This document shows, piece by piece, positions 1 through 9,263 of a stretch of 64,000 nt of DNA (position 1 is its first letter; each line of letters starts with the position of its first letter). The notes under the pieces are model-generated. The model saw only the letters and a list, made by a program, of their open reading frames with translations, did not search any database and was not told the DNA's origin. The DNA comes from Companilactobacillus sp. GTDB lineage: Bacteria > Bacillota > Bacilli > Lactobacillales > Lactobacillaceae. The stretch is taken from positions 2,294,001 through 2,358,000 of the forward strand of contig NZ_JAKVLR010000001.1 in the NCBI RefSeq assembly GCF_022484265.1. The letters run 5' to 3'. Position numbers and translations under genes: made by a program.

Positions 1-1
1 T

Positions 2-1984
2 AAGGATTGGAACGAACTCAATACTGATCAAAAATCAGGAATTAAAGGTATCGTTCAAAAAGAGATCAGAGTTAATCGCTATAACGCAAATAAAGACCAA
101 TTGACTTTGACAACTGCTCAAGTAGCAGGCTTGAATCATTTGACGAAATATTATCGTCACGAATTCCACAATAACCCGAAAGAAGCCGGGATGCCTGAAA
201 ATATGATCCACAACAACACGGATGATTTCATGCATCATGGTAATAAAATCGACCAACTGACTTATTTCTTCTTCTGGGGAGCTTGGTTATCTTCAACTAA
301 CCGTCCACACCAAATCTATTCATACACCAACAACTGGCCATATGACCTTAATGCCGGTAATGTTATGACTAGTGATACCATGCTTTGGACTGCTATTTCT
401 GTGGCATTGTTCGTTGCAGGTATGGGTATCGTGATCTACTTCTACAAGAAGTATTCATTCGATATGGATTACACCGAAGCATACGACCAGATGGGCGAGA
501 TCAAGACTAGCGAACCGATCACGCCATCGCAAAGAAAAGCTGCTAAGTATTTCTTAGTCGTTATGTTGATGTTCTTGGTTCAAGTACTATTAGGTGAGTT
601 AATGTCTCACTACTATGTTGAACAAGGATTCTTTGGACTGCCACTGCAATATATTTGGCCATTTAATTTGGCAAAAACTTGGCACTTGCAGCTAGTTATT
701 TTCTGGATTGCAACTGCTTGGTTAGCAACGGGTATTTACATTACGCCACGAGTTCTCGGTCACGAACCAAAACATCAAGGTGTATTGGTCGATATTTTGT
801 TCTGGGCTTTGATCATCGTTGTCGGTGGCTCAATGCTTGGAGAATGGGGCTCAGTTACAGGTGTTATCAACGGCAAGTGGTGGCTGTTTGGTCATTACGG
901 ATGGGAATACGCCGAGATGGGTAAATTCTGGCAGCTCCTATTTATTGCCGGAATGATCCTCTGGGTAGTTATCCTTTGCCGTGGATTTATTCCTGCAATC
1001 AAGAAACGTGTCAACAAAGATAGATCAGTCCTTTTGACATTGCTTTTAGCAGGTTCAATTGCAATTCCACTGTTCTATCTAGCTTCATTATTTATCCTAC
1101 CTAACTCCCATGTAACCTTTGCAGATTACTGGAGATGGTGGATCGTCCATCTATGGGTAGAAGGTATTTTTGAATCATTCGCGGTTATTTTGATTGGTTA
1201 CTTGTTAGTCGATATGAAGCTAACTACCATCAAATCAACTATTAGAGCTTTGTATTTCCAATTGATCCTGTTACTTGGAACAGGTGTCGTAGGTATGGGA
1301 CACCATTACTTCTGGGAAGGCGACCACTCGATCTGGTTAGCCTTAGGAGCAAGTTTCTCAGCTCTAGAAGTTATCCCACTATGTCTATTAGTTTGGGAAG
1401 CTTACACGCATTATCGTGTTTACCGTGAAAGTAAAATGGACTTCCCATACAAGGGAACATTCATGTTCTTAGTTTCAACTGGATTATGGAATGCCCTTGG
1501 TGCCGGAGCTTTGGGATGGTTGATCAATGCACCAGCAATCAACTACTTCGAACACGGAACACAATGGACTTCAGCTCATGCTCATGCCTCAATGGCAGGT
1601 GTGTACGGATTTTTCTCAGTCGCAATTATGCTGTTTGCAATCCGTCACTTGACTAAGACCGAATTCTGGACTGAAAAAGTCGAGAAGTGGGTCAAATGGG
1701 CTTGCATCACCATGAACGTTGGACTAGCCGGAATGACATTCATCACATTGATGCCATTAGGATTCATCCAATTAAAGGATGCACTAGAACACGGATACTG
1801 GCACGCAAGACAAGCCAGCTTCTATCAACAACCACTAGCAAAAGGATTAACAATAGCCAGATCAGTACCAGACGTAATCTTCACAGCCGGAGTAGTGATC
1901 TTACTAGTAATCTTCTTAAGAGCAATGTGGAACTTGAAGAAGTCATCCAACAAATTAGATCCAATCGATTATGAAATTAAGTAG
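2..1984 (+). CDS. norB: Quinol-dependent nitric oxide reductase (qNOR), 5' end cut by window
   Basis: The reading frame is open from base 2 to a TAG at 1982-1984, giving 661 residues; single-chain qNORs run to about 760, so roughly 100 N-terminal residues lie outside the window. The protein is a polytopic membrane enzyme of the haem-copper oxidase superfamily that reduces two NO to N2O using quinol. Visible family marks are a WHLQLVIFW segment, the GHHYFWEG motif carrying paired histidines of the haem b3/FeB centre, and a late HAHASMAGVYG segment typical of qNOR rather than of cytochrome oxidase. Lactic acid bacteria generally cannot make haem, so activity would depend on imported haem; the likely role is NO detoxification. 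A long hairpin element starts directly at the stop codon. Family assignment is firm; physiological role is inferred. Confidence 0.93.
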   Translation, partial: KDWNELNTDQKSGIKGIVQKEIRVNRYNANKDQLTLTTAQVAGLNHLTKYYRHEFHNNPKEAGMPENMIHNNTDDFMHHGNKIDQLTYFFFWGAWLSSTNRPHQIYSYTNNWPYDLNAGNVMTSDTMLWTAISVALFVAGMGIVIYFYKKYSFDMDYTEAYDQMGEIKTSEPITPSQRKAAKYFLVVMLMFLVQVLLGELMSHYYVEQGFFGLPLQYIWPFNLAKTWHLQLVIFWIATAWLATGIYITPRVLGHEPKHQGVLVDILFWALIIVVGGSMLGEWGSVTGVINGKWWLFGHYGWEYAEMGKFWQLLFIAGMILWVVILCRGFIPAIKKRVNKDRSVLLTLLLAGSIAIPLFYLASLFILPNSHVTFADYWRWWIVHLWVEGIFESFAVILIGYLLVDMKLTTIKSTIRALYFQLILLLGTGVVGMGHHYFWEGDHSIWLALGASFSALEVIPLCLLVWEAYTHYRVYRESKMDFPYKGTFMFLVSTGLWNALGAGALGWLINAPAINYFEHGTQWTSAHAHASMAGVYGFFSVAIMLFAIRHLTKTEFWTEKVEKWVKWACITMNVGLAGMTFITLMPLGFIQLKDALEHGYWHARQASFYQQPLAKGLTIARSVPDVIFTAGVVILLVIFLRAMWNLKKSSNKLDPIDYEIK

Positions 1985-2125
1985 AGCGTAAAAATTTACG
2001 CTTTGAGAGCGGAGCACAGGAAAAGCCAATACGGAGTGGGTGCGTAACACCCATGCAGTGTTGGCTTTTGTTGTGCAGTAGCTCTCAGTCTTTTTTGCGC
2101 GTTTCCGCTATAAAAATAGAAGCGG
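1985..2125 (+). repeat. Long hairpin element, copy 1 of 3
   Basis: The element starts with AGCGTAAAAA at the norB stop codon and ends with TTTTTTGCGCGTTTCCGCT plus a small CCGCT/AGCGG hairpin. The ends pair (GCGTAAAAA with TTTTTGCGC). Inside, GAGAGC pairs with GCTCTC, GCACA with TGTGC, and AAAAGCCAA with TTGGCTTTT; a conserved core CGGAGTGG-GCGTAAC-GCAGT lies at the tip. A local alternative hairpin (1985-2002, AGCGTAAA/TTTACGCT) competes with the outer stem. Copies at 55210-55350 and 40843-41035 (minus) share ends and core but have different, still paired, arms. It could act as terminator, 3' stabiliser or mobile miniature element. Confidence 0.8.
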
Positions 2126-2212
2126 CCAGTAAAACATCAACACATAAAATAACTAAATTGAATTTCCAACATCTTGTCCCACAACACCAACACTTTACTA
2201 CACACCATTTGG

Positions 2213-2265
2213 TATAATTAGTTGTCCATCACCGATTCTCACGTAATCGGTGGTGGTCTTTTTTT
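2213..2265 (+). terminator. TATAAT box abutting a terminator hairpin
   Basis: A perfect TATAAT (2213-2218) lies 7 bases before the stem CCATCACCGATT / AATCGGTGGTGG (2226-2256), which is followed by a T-run to 2265. Read alone, the hairpin is a convincing Rho-independent terminator after norB and the long hairpin element. The -10-like box in front would give a transcript of only about 40 nucleotides. No good -35 is visible. Confidence 0.6.
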
Positions 2266-2275
2266 GCTTATTTAG

Positions 2276-2324
2276 ACAAAAAAATCTCAAACTCATCAGT
2301 AATAAATCTAATGAATTTGAGATT
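2276..2324 (-). terminator. Terminator of the flavin-binding protein gene
   Basis: Arms 2283-2296 and 2311-2324 are complementary in 13 of 14 positions. On the minus strand the stem is followed by a run of T (bases 2278-2284 are all A on the plus strand). It lies just past the stop codon of the gene ending at 2331. Confidence 0.75.
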
Positions 2325-2330
2325 AATTAT

Positions 2331-2957
2331 TTAGTCCTCTTCATGTTTTGAAGCACTGGCAACATCATCTAGCGAATCATCAAAGTTTTGTTCATCAATG
2401 CTAATAATACCGCCATCAGTGTCATAGTGGATTCCCTTTGAAACAGGTGCCTTGATATTCAGAAATTCTTGCCACTCTGGCGTTGGGTGATGGATCTTTG
2501 CAGTAATGTCAGTGACGCGTATTTTCCAAACTGGAACGTTAGTCATAGTCTCAGCATGCAAAGCAACTGGAATATCACGAACGTAGCTGTGCAGGATGGT
2601 TCTTAAAGCGTGAACTTTTTCATTGTTATTATCGATTTTTTCAACCTTACCGTGACCCATAATACTTCTAAAAGCCGGTCCAAATGCTCCTTCAGCAGGT
2701 GGTGTATAAGTCAAGGCTTCATGTCCGCCATCTGCTTCAAAGCTAATCATGGATTGTTCGTTCAAAGCTTTTCCCTTGTCGCCGTTGGAAGTTCCGTGAA
2801 CATAAATGATGTACGTGCCGTCGGCAGCAACTTCATAACCATAGTTGACCGGAACAACGAACGTTCCCTGGTTGTTAGAGAGTCCTAAATGTAGTATTTT
2901 GCAGTGATCAAGCGTCCAATTGATAGTTGGGTGATCGGTGTAGATTTCATTTTGCAT
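2331..2957 (-). CDS. Pyridoxamine 5'-phosphate oxidase-like flavin-binding protein
   Basis: The 208-residue product resembles the split-barrel FMN-binding family that includes NimA-type proteins: an early hydrophobic strand pair (FVVPVNYGYE), then YIIYVHG and later the FGPAFRSIMGHGKVEKI strand. Such proteins bind FMN or another flavin and reduce or sequester small molecules; the substrate cannot be read here. The frame is open further upstream to 3056, but the start at 2957 is preferred because GGGGG lies 9 bases before it, while the upstream part looks non-coding. The C-terminal tail is acidic. The gene stands alone, convergent with norB, and has its own terminator. Confidence 0.75.
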   Translation of the reverse strand: MQNEIYTDHPTINWTLDHCKILHLGLSNNQGTFVVPVNYGYEVAADGTYIIYVHGTSNGDKGKALNEQSMISFEADGGHEALTYTPPAEGAFGPAFRSIMGHGKVEKIDNNNEKVHALRTILHSYVRDIPVALHAETMTNVPVWKIRVTDITAKIHHPTPEWQEFLNIKAPVSKGIHYDTDGGIISIDEQNFDDSLDDVASASKHEED

Positions 2958-3323
2958 GTATAAGTGCCCCCAAATTGTTAAATAAACCAGCAAGTAAATG
3001 CCTTTAAAACATTGCTTAGACTGAGATGGCTGAGTAATGTGCCATTGAAATAACATTTACTTACCTTCGATAAGTGATAATCATAACATAAATATAATTA
3101 TAAAATTATTCTAAAATGGCAACTAGGTCCGACGTTTTCACAACATGCAAACTCAAAGATTTTTTACTAATTAAATATGAATTCAACTTCATTACAACAT
3201 TACGATTACATTATGCTTCTTGGACGTTTCTGGCAAATATATCTGATAAAATGGTATAGGAAATTATTTTAAAGAATTTGATAAATACAAAGGGTTAGTA
3301 CCCGATTTACCAGGGGTGGTTTT

Positions 3324-6300
3324 TTGAGTATTGAAAAAAGCAAATTGCAATTTGAAGATAAATTAATCGATTATTTAGTCAATCTAGGTGGAACTAAGCA
3401 ATGGGATTATCTTCCACACATAAAAACAACGGATCAGTTGTGGTCCAATTTTAAATCTATTGTTGAACAGCATAATCAAGACAGATTGGATCAACCATTG
3501 TCTGATGCTGAGTTTCAACAAATTAAAATGATTATTAGTCAGCTAGAAACACCATATCAAGCAGGTCAATTTTTATATGGGATTAATGGGATTTCACAGG
3601 TTGAGATTGATCGTGATGATGGACAACACGTTTATCTAAAAATCTTTGATCAAGACAACATTGGTGCCGGAGATACAATCTATCAAATAGTTAATCAGAT
3701 TGAACGTCCAGCTGTTATTCCGGGAAGAAAAAATCGTCGATTTGATACTACATTATTGATCAATGGCTTACCAATTTTACAAATTGAAGAAAAGGCAGAT
3801 GGTCATGATGCCAAAGAAGCCTTAAATCAAATGCATCAATATATGGAGGAAAGACAATACACTGATATTTTTTCAACTGTTCAGTTATTGGTCGCAATAA
3901 CTCCTCATGATAGTCGCTATATGGCTAATACAACGGCTGATAAATTTAATACAGACTTTGCGTTTCGTTGGCAAAAAGCAGATGACAATAAGCCTGTTTT
4001 TGATTGGAAAGAATTTTCCAACAATATGCTATCGATTCCAATGTCACATCAAATGGCAACCAATTTTATGATTTTAGATGGAACGCCTAAACATCAAATG
4101 ATTAAGGCTATGCGTCCTTATCAAGTTTATGCAACTCAGCGTGTTATCAATAAATTGCGTCAGCATACGTTTGGCATTGATGATCAAGGCATCGGCTATG
4201 TCTGGCACACAACTGGTTCAGGTAAAACTATTAGTTCCTTTAAGGCTGCTTGGTTGGCATCAAGATTTCCTAACGTTGATAAAGTCGTATTTTTAGTAGA
4301 TCGTGTTGCACTTACTAATCAAACTGTCGATGAATACAAGGCTTATGATCCTGAGAACACAGAAGACAGTAATGGCGGAGTGGTGTCGGATACGTCAAAC
4401 CGTTGGGTATTAGCAAAGAAATTAAACAAAAAAGGTAATGGAATTATCGTTACTTCAACGCAAAAGATGGATGCTATGGTTCGTCAAAAAGATTTTGAAC
4501 CAATTAATAAGAATGTTGTTTTCATTGTCGATGAAGCTCACCGTTCTACATCAGGAGATATGTTGGAACGTATCAAGGATGGTTTTAGAAAATCCGCCTG
4601 GATAGGTTATACTGGAACACCTGTTTTTGATAGTGCTCCAACGACCCAACAGATCTTTGGTGATTTAATCCATGCTTATACAATTAGGGATGCAATTGCA
4701 GATGGTAATGTTTTGGGATTCAAAGTGGATTTTGAAACTACATTGTCAGACGATGTCTTGAGAAATGAATATTTACCAGAATATTTCAAAGCACGTTTTC
4801 CAAAGATGTCTAAAGATGCGATTGATGCAAAAATTGAAAATATGTCAGCTGATGACATGGACGATACGGTTGAACCAAGTGTTTATGACAACAATGATAA
4901 ACACGTTGAATTAGTAGTTACCGACATCATCAATAATTGGAATAAACGTTCTCGTGATGGAGAATACAATGCATTATTCACCACTCACGTTGGTGGGGGG
5001 AAAGCTTCAACACCAATGGCAATCAAGTATTACAAAGAATTTAAAAAACAAAATCAATCAATAGATAAACCATTAAAAATCGGTATTACGTTTAGTCAGG
5101 ATACATCCAATGGTGACAAACAACTAGAAAACAATAACTCGTTAAGAGATGTGATGAATGATTACAATCAAGAATTTGGAACGAGTTTTGACGATAAACA
5201 AGTTAAAGAGTATACAGCTCAGGTTGTTTCACGATTAAATCGGACAATCGATGATGGTAATTATTTGGATATTGTTATCGTAATTGATCAATTACTAACA
5301 GGATTCAATGCGCCACAATTAAATACACTTTATGTTGATCGGACACTTTCTGGAGCAGCCTTAATTCAAGCATATTCACGTACAAACCGAGTTTATGATA
5401 TGCAAACAAAACCGTTTGGTCGGATTGTAAATTATCGTTGGCCACATCATTCAGAAAAGTTAATGAAGGAAGCCTTAGCTAAATATGCAAATCGCGATTC
5501 TGCCAATATTCAATTAGATTTGATCGATGGCGATGACCCTGATGGAGTGATTGCTAAATCATACGAAGCAGTTAAAGATGAGCTAACAGATGTTGTCCAA
5601 AAATTATCTGATTATTCTCGTGAATTTACAGGAACTCCAGACGTTGACGATGATCGAGTAGAAGAGATGTACACGGATCTAAGAAAATACAACCGTTTAA
5701 TGGCTATGGCAAAACAAGATGATCAATATAATGATGCTGATCCATCAGAATTAGTCGAGGAGATAGGATTTGATCTGGATACTGAGGAGATTTTAACAAC
5801 GACCCTGGCTAATCAGTTAAAAGAAAAAATTGCAATTAGACATAACGTCGATATTTCACAGATTGATTTGAAGATGGAACATATCAAAGAAATTCGTGTT
5901 AATTATGATTATCTAGAAGAATTGATTGCCGATATGATGAACCAATATCATGATGAAGAAATGGAAAAAGCTAACAAGACAGCTGATGAGATCAAGTCTA
6001 TTTCTGACAAGATTGAAGATCGAAAATATGCTGAACAAATTAACCAATTCATTCGTGATATTTTGGCAGGAAATGTCACCTATGGGAAATATCCTGTTGA
6101 TCAAAAGGATGTGAAAAACATCGTTTCTAGACACACAGATACGCAACTAAGAAAAGATGTTTTTGAGTATAAAAAGCAATGGGGCTTAGCCGATATCAAG
6201 AATTCATATCAGATCAATGAAATTGTTGCTAATCACGTTAAGTATGCTGATGATTTGAATATTAATGGTGCTTTAGATGAAATTGTTAAAGAGGGTAGCA

Positions 6301-6419
6301 AGGTTTATAAAACTGACGCTGAATCATCAGACGTAGCCAATCTTTCAGGTATTAAGTATCGGACTCACTTTAGAAGAAGTTTTAAAAAATTCGCTGACCA
6401 AATGGTCGATAAGTATTAG
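3324..6419 (+). CDS. hsdR: Type I restriction enzyme, R (translocase/nuclease) subunit
   Basis: The 1031-residue product is the motor and nuclease of a type I restriction complex. Near residue 150 it has the nuclease signature (acidic residue, then LPILQIEEK, the ExK half of PD-ExK). The superfamily 2 helicase part begins with HTTGSGKT (about residue 293, Walker A), then DEAHRS (about 402, Walker B), with later helicase motifs including SRTNRVYD near 690. The C-terminal region is charged and helical, as expected for the part docking on the methylase. Start is TTG at 3324, with GGGGTGG five bases upstream. It is first in the order hsdR-hsdM-hsdS; the gap to hsdM is 8 bases, so the three are probably one transcript. 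Confidence 0.95.
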   Translation: MSIEKSKLQFEDKLIDYLVNLGGTKQWDYLPHIKTTDQLWSNFKSIVEQHNQDRLDQPLSDAEFQQIKMIISQLETPYQAGQFLYGINGISQVEIDRDDGQHVYLKIFDQDNIGAGDTIYQIVNQIERPAVIPGRKNRRFDTTLLINGLPILQIEEKADGHDAKEALNQMHQYMEERQYTDIFSTVQLLVAITPHDSRYMANTTADKFNTDFAFRWQKADDNKPVFDWKEFSNNMLSIPMSHQMATNFMILDGTPKHQMIKAMRPYQVYATQRVINKLRQHTFGIDDQGIGYVWHTTGSGKTISSFKAAWLASRFPNVDKVVFLVDRVALTNQTVDEYKAYDPENTEDSNGGVVSDTSNRWVLAKKLNKKGNGIIVTSTQKMDAMVRQKDFEPINKNVVFIVDEAHRSTSGDMLERIKDGFRKSAWIGYTGTPVFDSAPTTQQIFGDLIHAYTIRDAIADGNVLGFKVDFETTLSDDVLRNEYLPEYFKARFPKMSKDAIDAKIENMSADDMDDTVEPSVYDNNDKHVELVVTDIINNWNKRSRDGEYNALFTTHVGGGKASTPMAIKYYKEFKKQNQSIDKPLKIGITFSQDTSNGDKQLENNNSLRDVMNDYNQEFGTSFDDKQVKEYTAQVVSRLNRTIDDGNYLDIVIVIDQLLTGFNAPQLNTLYVDRTLSGAALIQAYSRTNRVYDMQTKPFGRIVNYRWPHHSEKLMKEALAKYANRDSANIQLDLIDGDDPDGVIAKSYEAVKDELTDVVQKLSDYSREFTGTPDVDDDRVEEMYTDLRKYNRLMAMAKQDDQYNDADPSELVEEIGFDLDTEEILTTTLANQLKEKIAIRHNVDISQIDLKMEHIKEIRVNYDYLEELIADMMNQYHDEEMEKANKTADEIKSISDKIEDRKYAEQINQFIRDILAGNVTYGKYPVDQKDVKNIVSRHTDTQLRKDVFEYKKQWGLADIKNSYQINEIVANHVKYADDLNINGALDEIVKEGSKVYKTDAESSDVANLSGIKYRTHFRRSFKKFADQMVDKY

Positions 6420-6427
6420 GAGAAAAT

Positions 6428-8077
6428 ATGAGTAAAGCACAAGAAATAACTAGTCAAATTTGGGAGATGGCTAATAAATTACGAAGTAACATGGATGCCA
6501 GTGAATATCGTAACTACATTCTAGGATTTATGTTCTATCGTTATTTATCAGAACATCAAGCTGAAAGAATGGTTCAAAATGATCTTATCCAGGTTGAAGA
6601 GGGTCAAAGTATCAATGACGCATATATTGAACAGGCCGGTGGGGATGATCTTAATGATTATCTTGAAGAATTAGCCGACTCATTAGGTTATGCGATTGCT
6701 CCACAATATACTTGGCAAACTATTGTTGATAAGGTTAATAACAACTCGATTGCACCGTCTGACTTTCAAGATATGTTGGATGATTTTAACCATAACGTTG
6801 ACTTGAATACCCATGCCAAACAAGATTTTCACGGCGTTTTTGCAGATATGAATTTAGGAAATTCTCGTTTGGGTCAAACAACTGCCGCACGTGCTAAAGC
6901 TTTGACTGAAATTGTCAATTTGGTCGACGAAGTCGAATACAAAGATGATGATGGACATGACATTCTAGGTGATATTTATGAATATTTAATTGCTCAATTT
7001 GCTGGGAACTCTGGTAAAAAAGCTGGAGAATTCTATACACCTCACCAAGTGTCCGAAGTCTTAGCAAAATTGGTAGCTATTGGATTGGACTCTGACGAAG
7101 ATAAGCCAAGTGTTTACGATTTTGCTTGTGGATCAGGGTCACTATTGTTAACAGTGCAAGAACAAATCAAAGATCGCCGATTATTTTATTATGGTCAGGA
7201 GTTGAATACGACAACTTATAACTTGGCCAGAATGAATTTGATGATGCATGACGTTTCATATATGAACATGGATTTGCGTAATGCTGATACTTTGGAATCC
7301 GACTGGCCAGATGGAGTTGATGCACAAGGAATCGATCATCCAAGAAACTTTGATATGGTTGTCGCAAACCCTCCTTATTCTGCTCGTTGGGACAATAACG
7401 ATAATAAGATGAAAGATGCTCGTTTTAAGGATTATGGAGGTCTGGCTCCAAAAACTAAAGCTGATTATGCGTTTTTACTACATGGTTTATATCATTTAAG
7501 CAATCGAGGAACCATGGCGATTGTTCTTCCACATGGTGTTTTATTCCGTGGTGCTAAGGAAGAGAAAATCCGTCGTGCATTGTTAGGAAAAAATCAAATT
7601 GATGCCGTAATTGGTTTGCCAGCGGGATTGTTCTACTCAACAGGAATTCCAACGGTTGTTATGGTATTGAAGAAGAATAAGACTAACAAAGATGTTTTAT
7701 TTATTGACGCTAGCAGCAATTTTGAAAAAGGCAAAAATCAAAATATCTTACGTGACGGTGATATCAACAAGATAATTGATACTTATAAAGAGCGTAAGGA
7801 TGTTGATAAATACGCTCATGTGGCAACAATTGATGAAATAAATGAGAATGATTTTAATCTTAATATTCCTCGATACGTGGACACATTCGAACCTGAGCCA
7901 GAAATTGATTTGGGAGAATTAACAAAAAATATAAAAGAAAATAATAAAAAAATTGAAGAAAATAAAAAGGAGCTACTTTCAATGATGAAAGAGCTCACTT
8001 CTTCGGATGAAAAAATTCAAAATGATCTTAATGATTTCATCAATATGTTGAATGATGAGGTGAATCATAATGGATAA
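6428..8077 (+). CDS. hsdM: Type I restriction-modification system, DNA methyltransferase (M) subunit
   Basis: The 549-residue product is the N6-adenine methylase subunit. An N-terminal helical HsdM domain (residues 1-140) is followed by the AdoMet-binding motif DFACGSGS near residue 232 and the catalytic NPPY near residue 314. A highly charged coiled-coil-like tail (about 490-549) would contact HsdS. The stop codon overlaps the start of hsdS by 8 bases (ATGGATAA), which suggests translational coupling and so a fixed ratio of M to S. Length and motifs are complete. Confidence 0.95.
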   Translation: MSKAQEITSQIWEMANKLRSNMDASEYRNYILGFMFYRYLSEHQAERMVQNDLIQVEEGQSINDAYIEQAGGDDLNDYLEELADSLGYAIAPQYTWQTIVDKVNNNSIAPSDFQDMLDDFNHNVDLNTHAKQDFHGVFADMNLGNSRLGQTTAARAKALTEIVNLVDEVEYKDDDGHDILGDIYEYLIAQFAGNSGKKAGEFYTPHQVSEVLAKLVAIGLDSDEDKPSVYDFACGSGSLLLTVQEQIKDRRLFYYGQELNTTTYNLARMNLMMHDVSYMNMDLRNADTLESDWPDGVDAQGIDHPRNFDMVVANPPYSARWDNNDNKMKDARFKDYGGLAPKTKADYAFLLHGLYHLSNRGTMAIVLPHGVLFRGAKEEKIRRALLGKNQIDAVIGLPAGLFYSTGIPTVVMVLKKNKTNKDVLFIDASSNFEKGKNQNILRDGDINKIIDTYKERKDVDKYAHVATIDEINENDFNLNIPRYVDTFEPEPEIDLGELTKNIKENNKKIEENKKELLSMMKELTSSDEKIQNDLNDFINMLNDEVNHNG

Positions 8078-9251
8078 ACGTGTCCCAAAGGTGCGGTTTA
8101 AAGGATTTACTGATGATTGGGAACAACGTTCATTCGATTCACTGGTTAGAAGAAAATCTGCAACATCAAACGATAAAAATTTATTCAAGATTGAATATGA
8201 AGATATAGTTCCTGGTTTGGGAATCATGAATGGAGCTCCAAAGTTAAATATTACCGAACGAAAAGGTATTTTGTTTCAACAAAATGACATTTTATTTGGA
8301 AAATTACGTCCCTATTTAAAAAATTGGTTAATACCATCCTTTAGAGGCGTTGCAATCGGTGACTTTTGGGTCCTAAAACCCGTCAAAACAAACTACTTAT
8401 TTGATTATTATTTAATACAAAGTGAGAGATTTCAATCCAATGCGAATTTATCTACCGGTACAAAAATGCCAAGATCAGATTGGAAGTTGGTTTCCAAATC
8501 ACAATACCGAATACCAACGAATGCTGACGAACAAAAAAACATTGGAAACTTGATAAACAAACTTGAAAATTCTATAACACTTTATCAACGGAAGTTAGAG
8601 CTTTATACCAATCTAAAAAAAGCTTTATTACAAAGAGTTTTTACAGTTGATTCCGAAAAATCACCGAAAATCAGATTTACAGGTTTTAATGATGATTGGG
8701 AACAAGTAAAGTTTGGAGATATTTATAAAAAAGTTAACGAAAAAAATAATATGGACTTTTCCGAAAACGATATAATCTCAGTTGCAAATATGTATTTCAA
8801 AAATGAAAATAAGAAGCCAACCGCAGATTATATGCGAACGTATAATGTTTTCAGAATAAAGGATATAGCGTTTGAAGGAAACAAAAGTAAATACTATTCA
8901 CATGGGAGATTTAAAGAGAATATCATTGGTGATGGAATTGTATCGCATGTATTTGATGTTTATAGGCCTCTAAATCCAGACAATCACGATATAAATTTTT
9001 GGAATTACAGAATCAGTGACGAACGAATTATGGGACCTGTTTTAAGTAGGGTAACAACAAAGTCAACAATGATGACCAATCTTGTAGCAAAGGACTTTCT
9101 GAAATTTCCAACATTATTACCATCTTTCTCAGAACAAAGAAGAATAGGTTTAGTTTTATTGGAGATGGATGATTTGGTTCAGAAGTATCAGAAACAACTT
9201 CAGCAAATAACACAGGTAAAATCTTTTCTTTTAAGATCAATGTTTGTTTAA
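8070..9251 (+). CDS. hsdS: Type I restriction specificity subunit, active copy
   Basis: The 393-residue product carries two target-recognition domains separated by helical spacers, the standard layout for a subunit reading a bipartite DNA site. Each domain is introduced by the same phrase: GFTDDWEQ near residue 12 and GFNDDWEQ near residue 205. The coding DNA there contains a 15-base direct repeat, GATGATTGGGAACAA, at 8112-8126 and 8691-8705. The first copy includes TTGGGAACA (8117-8125), which recurs inverted at the edge of the silent copy downstream. It overlaps hsdM and is followed, tail to tail after 12 bases, by a tyrosine recombinase. Recombination would swap the recognition domains and so the methylated site. 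Confidence 0.93.
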   Translation: MDKRVPKVRFKGFTDDWEQRSFDSLVRRKSATSNDKNLFKIEYEDIVPGLGIMNGAPKLNITERKGILFQQNDILFGKLRPYLKNWLIPSFRGVAIGDFWVLKPVKTNYLFDYYLIQSERFQSNANLSTGTKMPRSDWKLVSKSQYRIPTNADEQKNIGNLINKLENSITLYQRKLELYTNLKKALLQRVFTVDSEKSPKIRFTGFNDDWEQVKFGDIYKKVNEKNNMDFSENDIISVANMYFKNENKKPTADYMRTYNVFRIKDIAFEGNKSKYYSHGRFKENIIGDGIVSHVFDVYRPLNPDNHDINFWNYRISDERIMGPVLSRVTTKSTMMTNLVAKDFLKFPTLLPSFSEQRRIGLVLLEMDDLVQKYQKQLQQITQVKSFLLRSMFV

Positions 9252-9263
9252 CTAATTTAAAAA

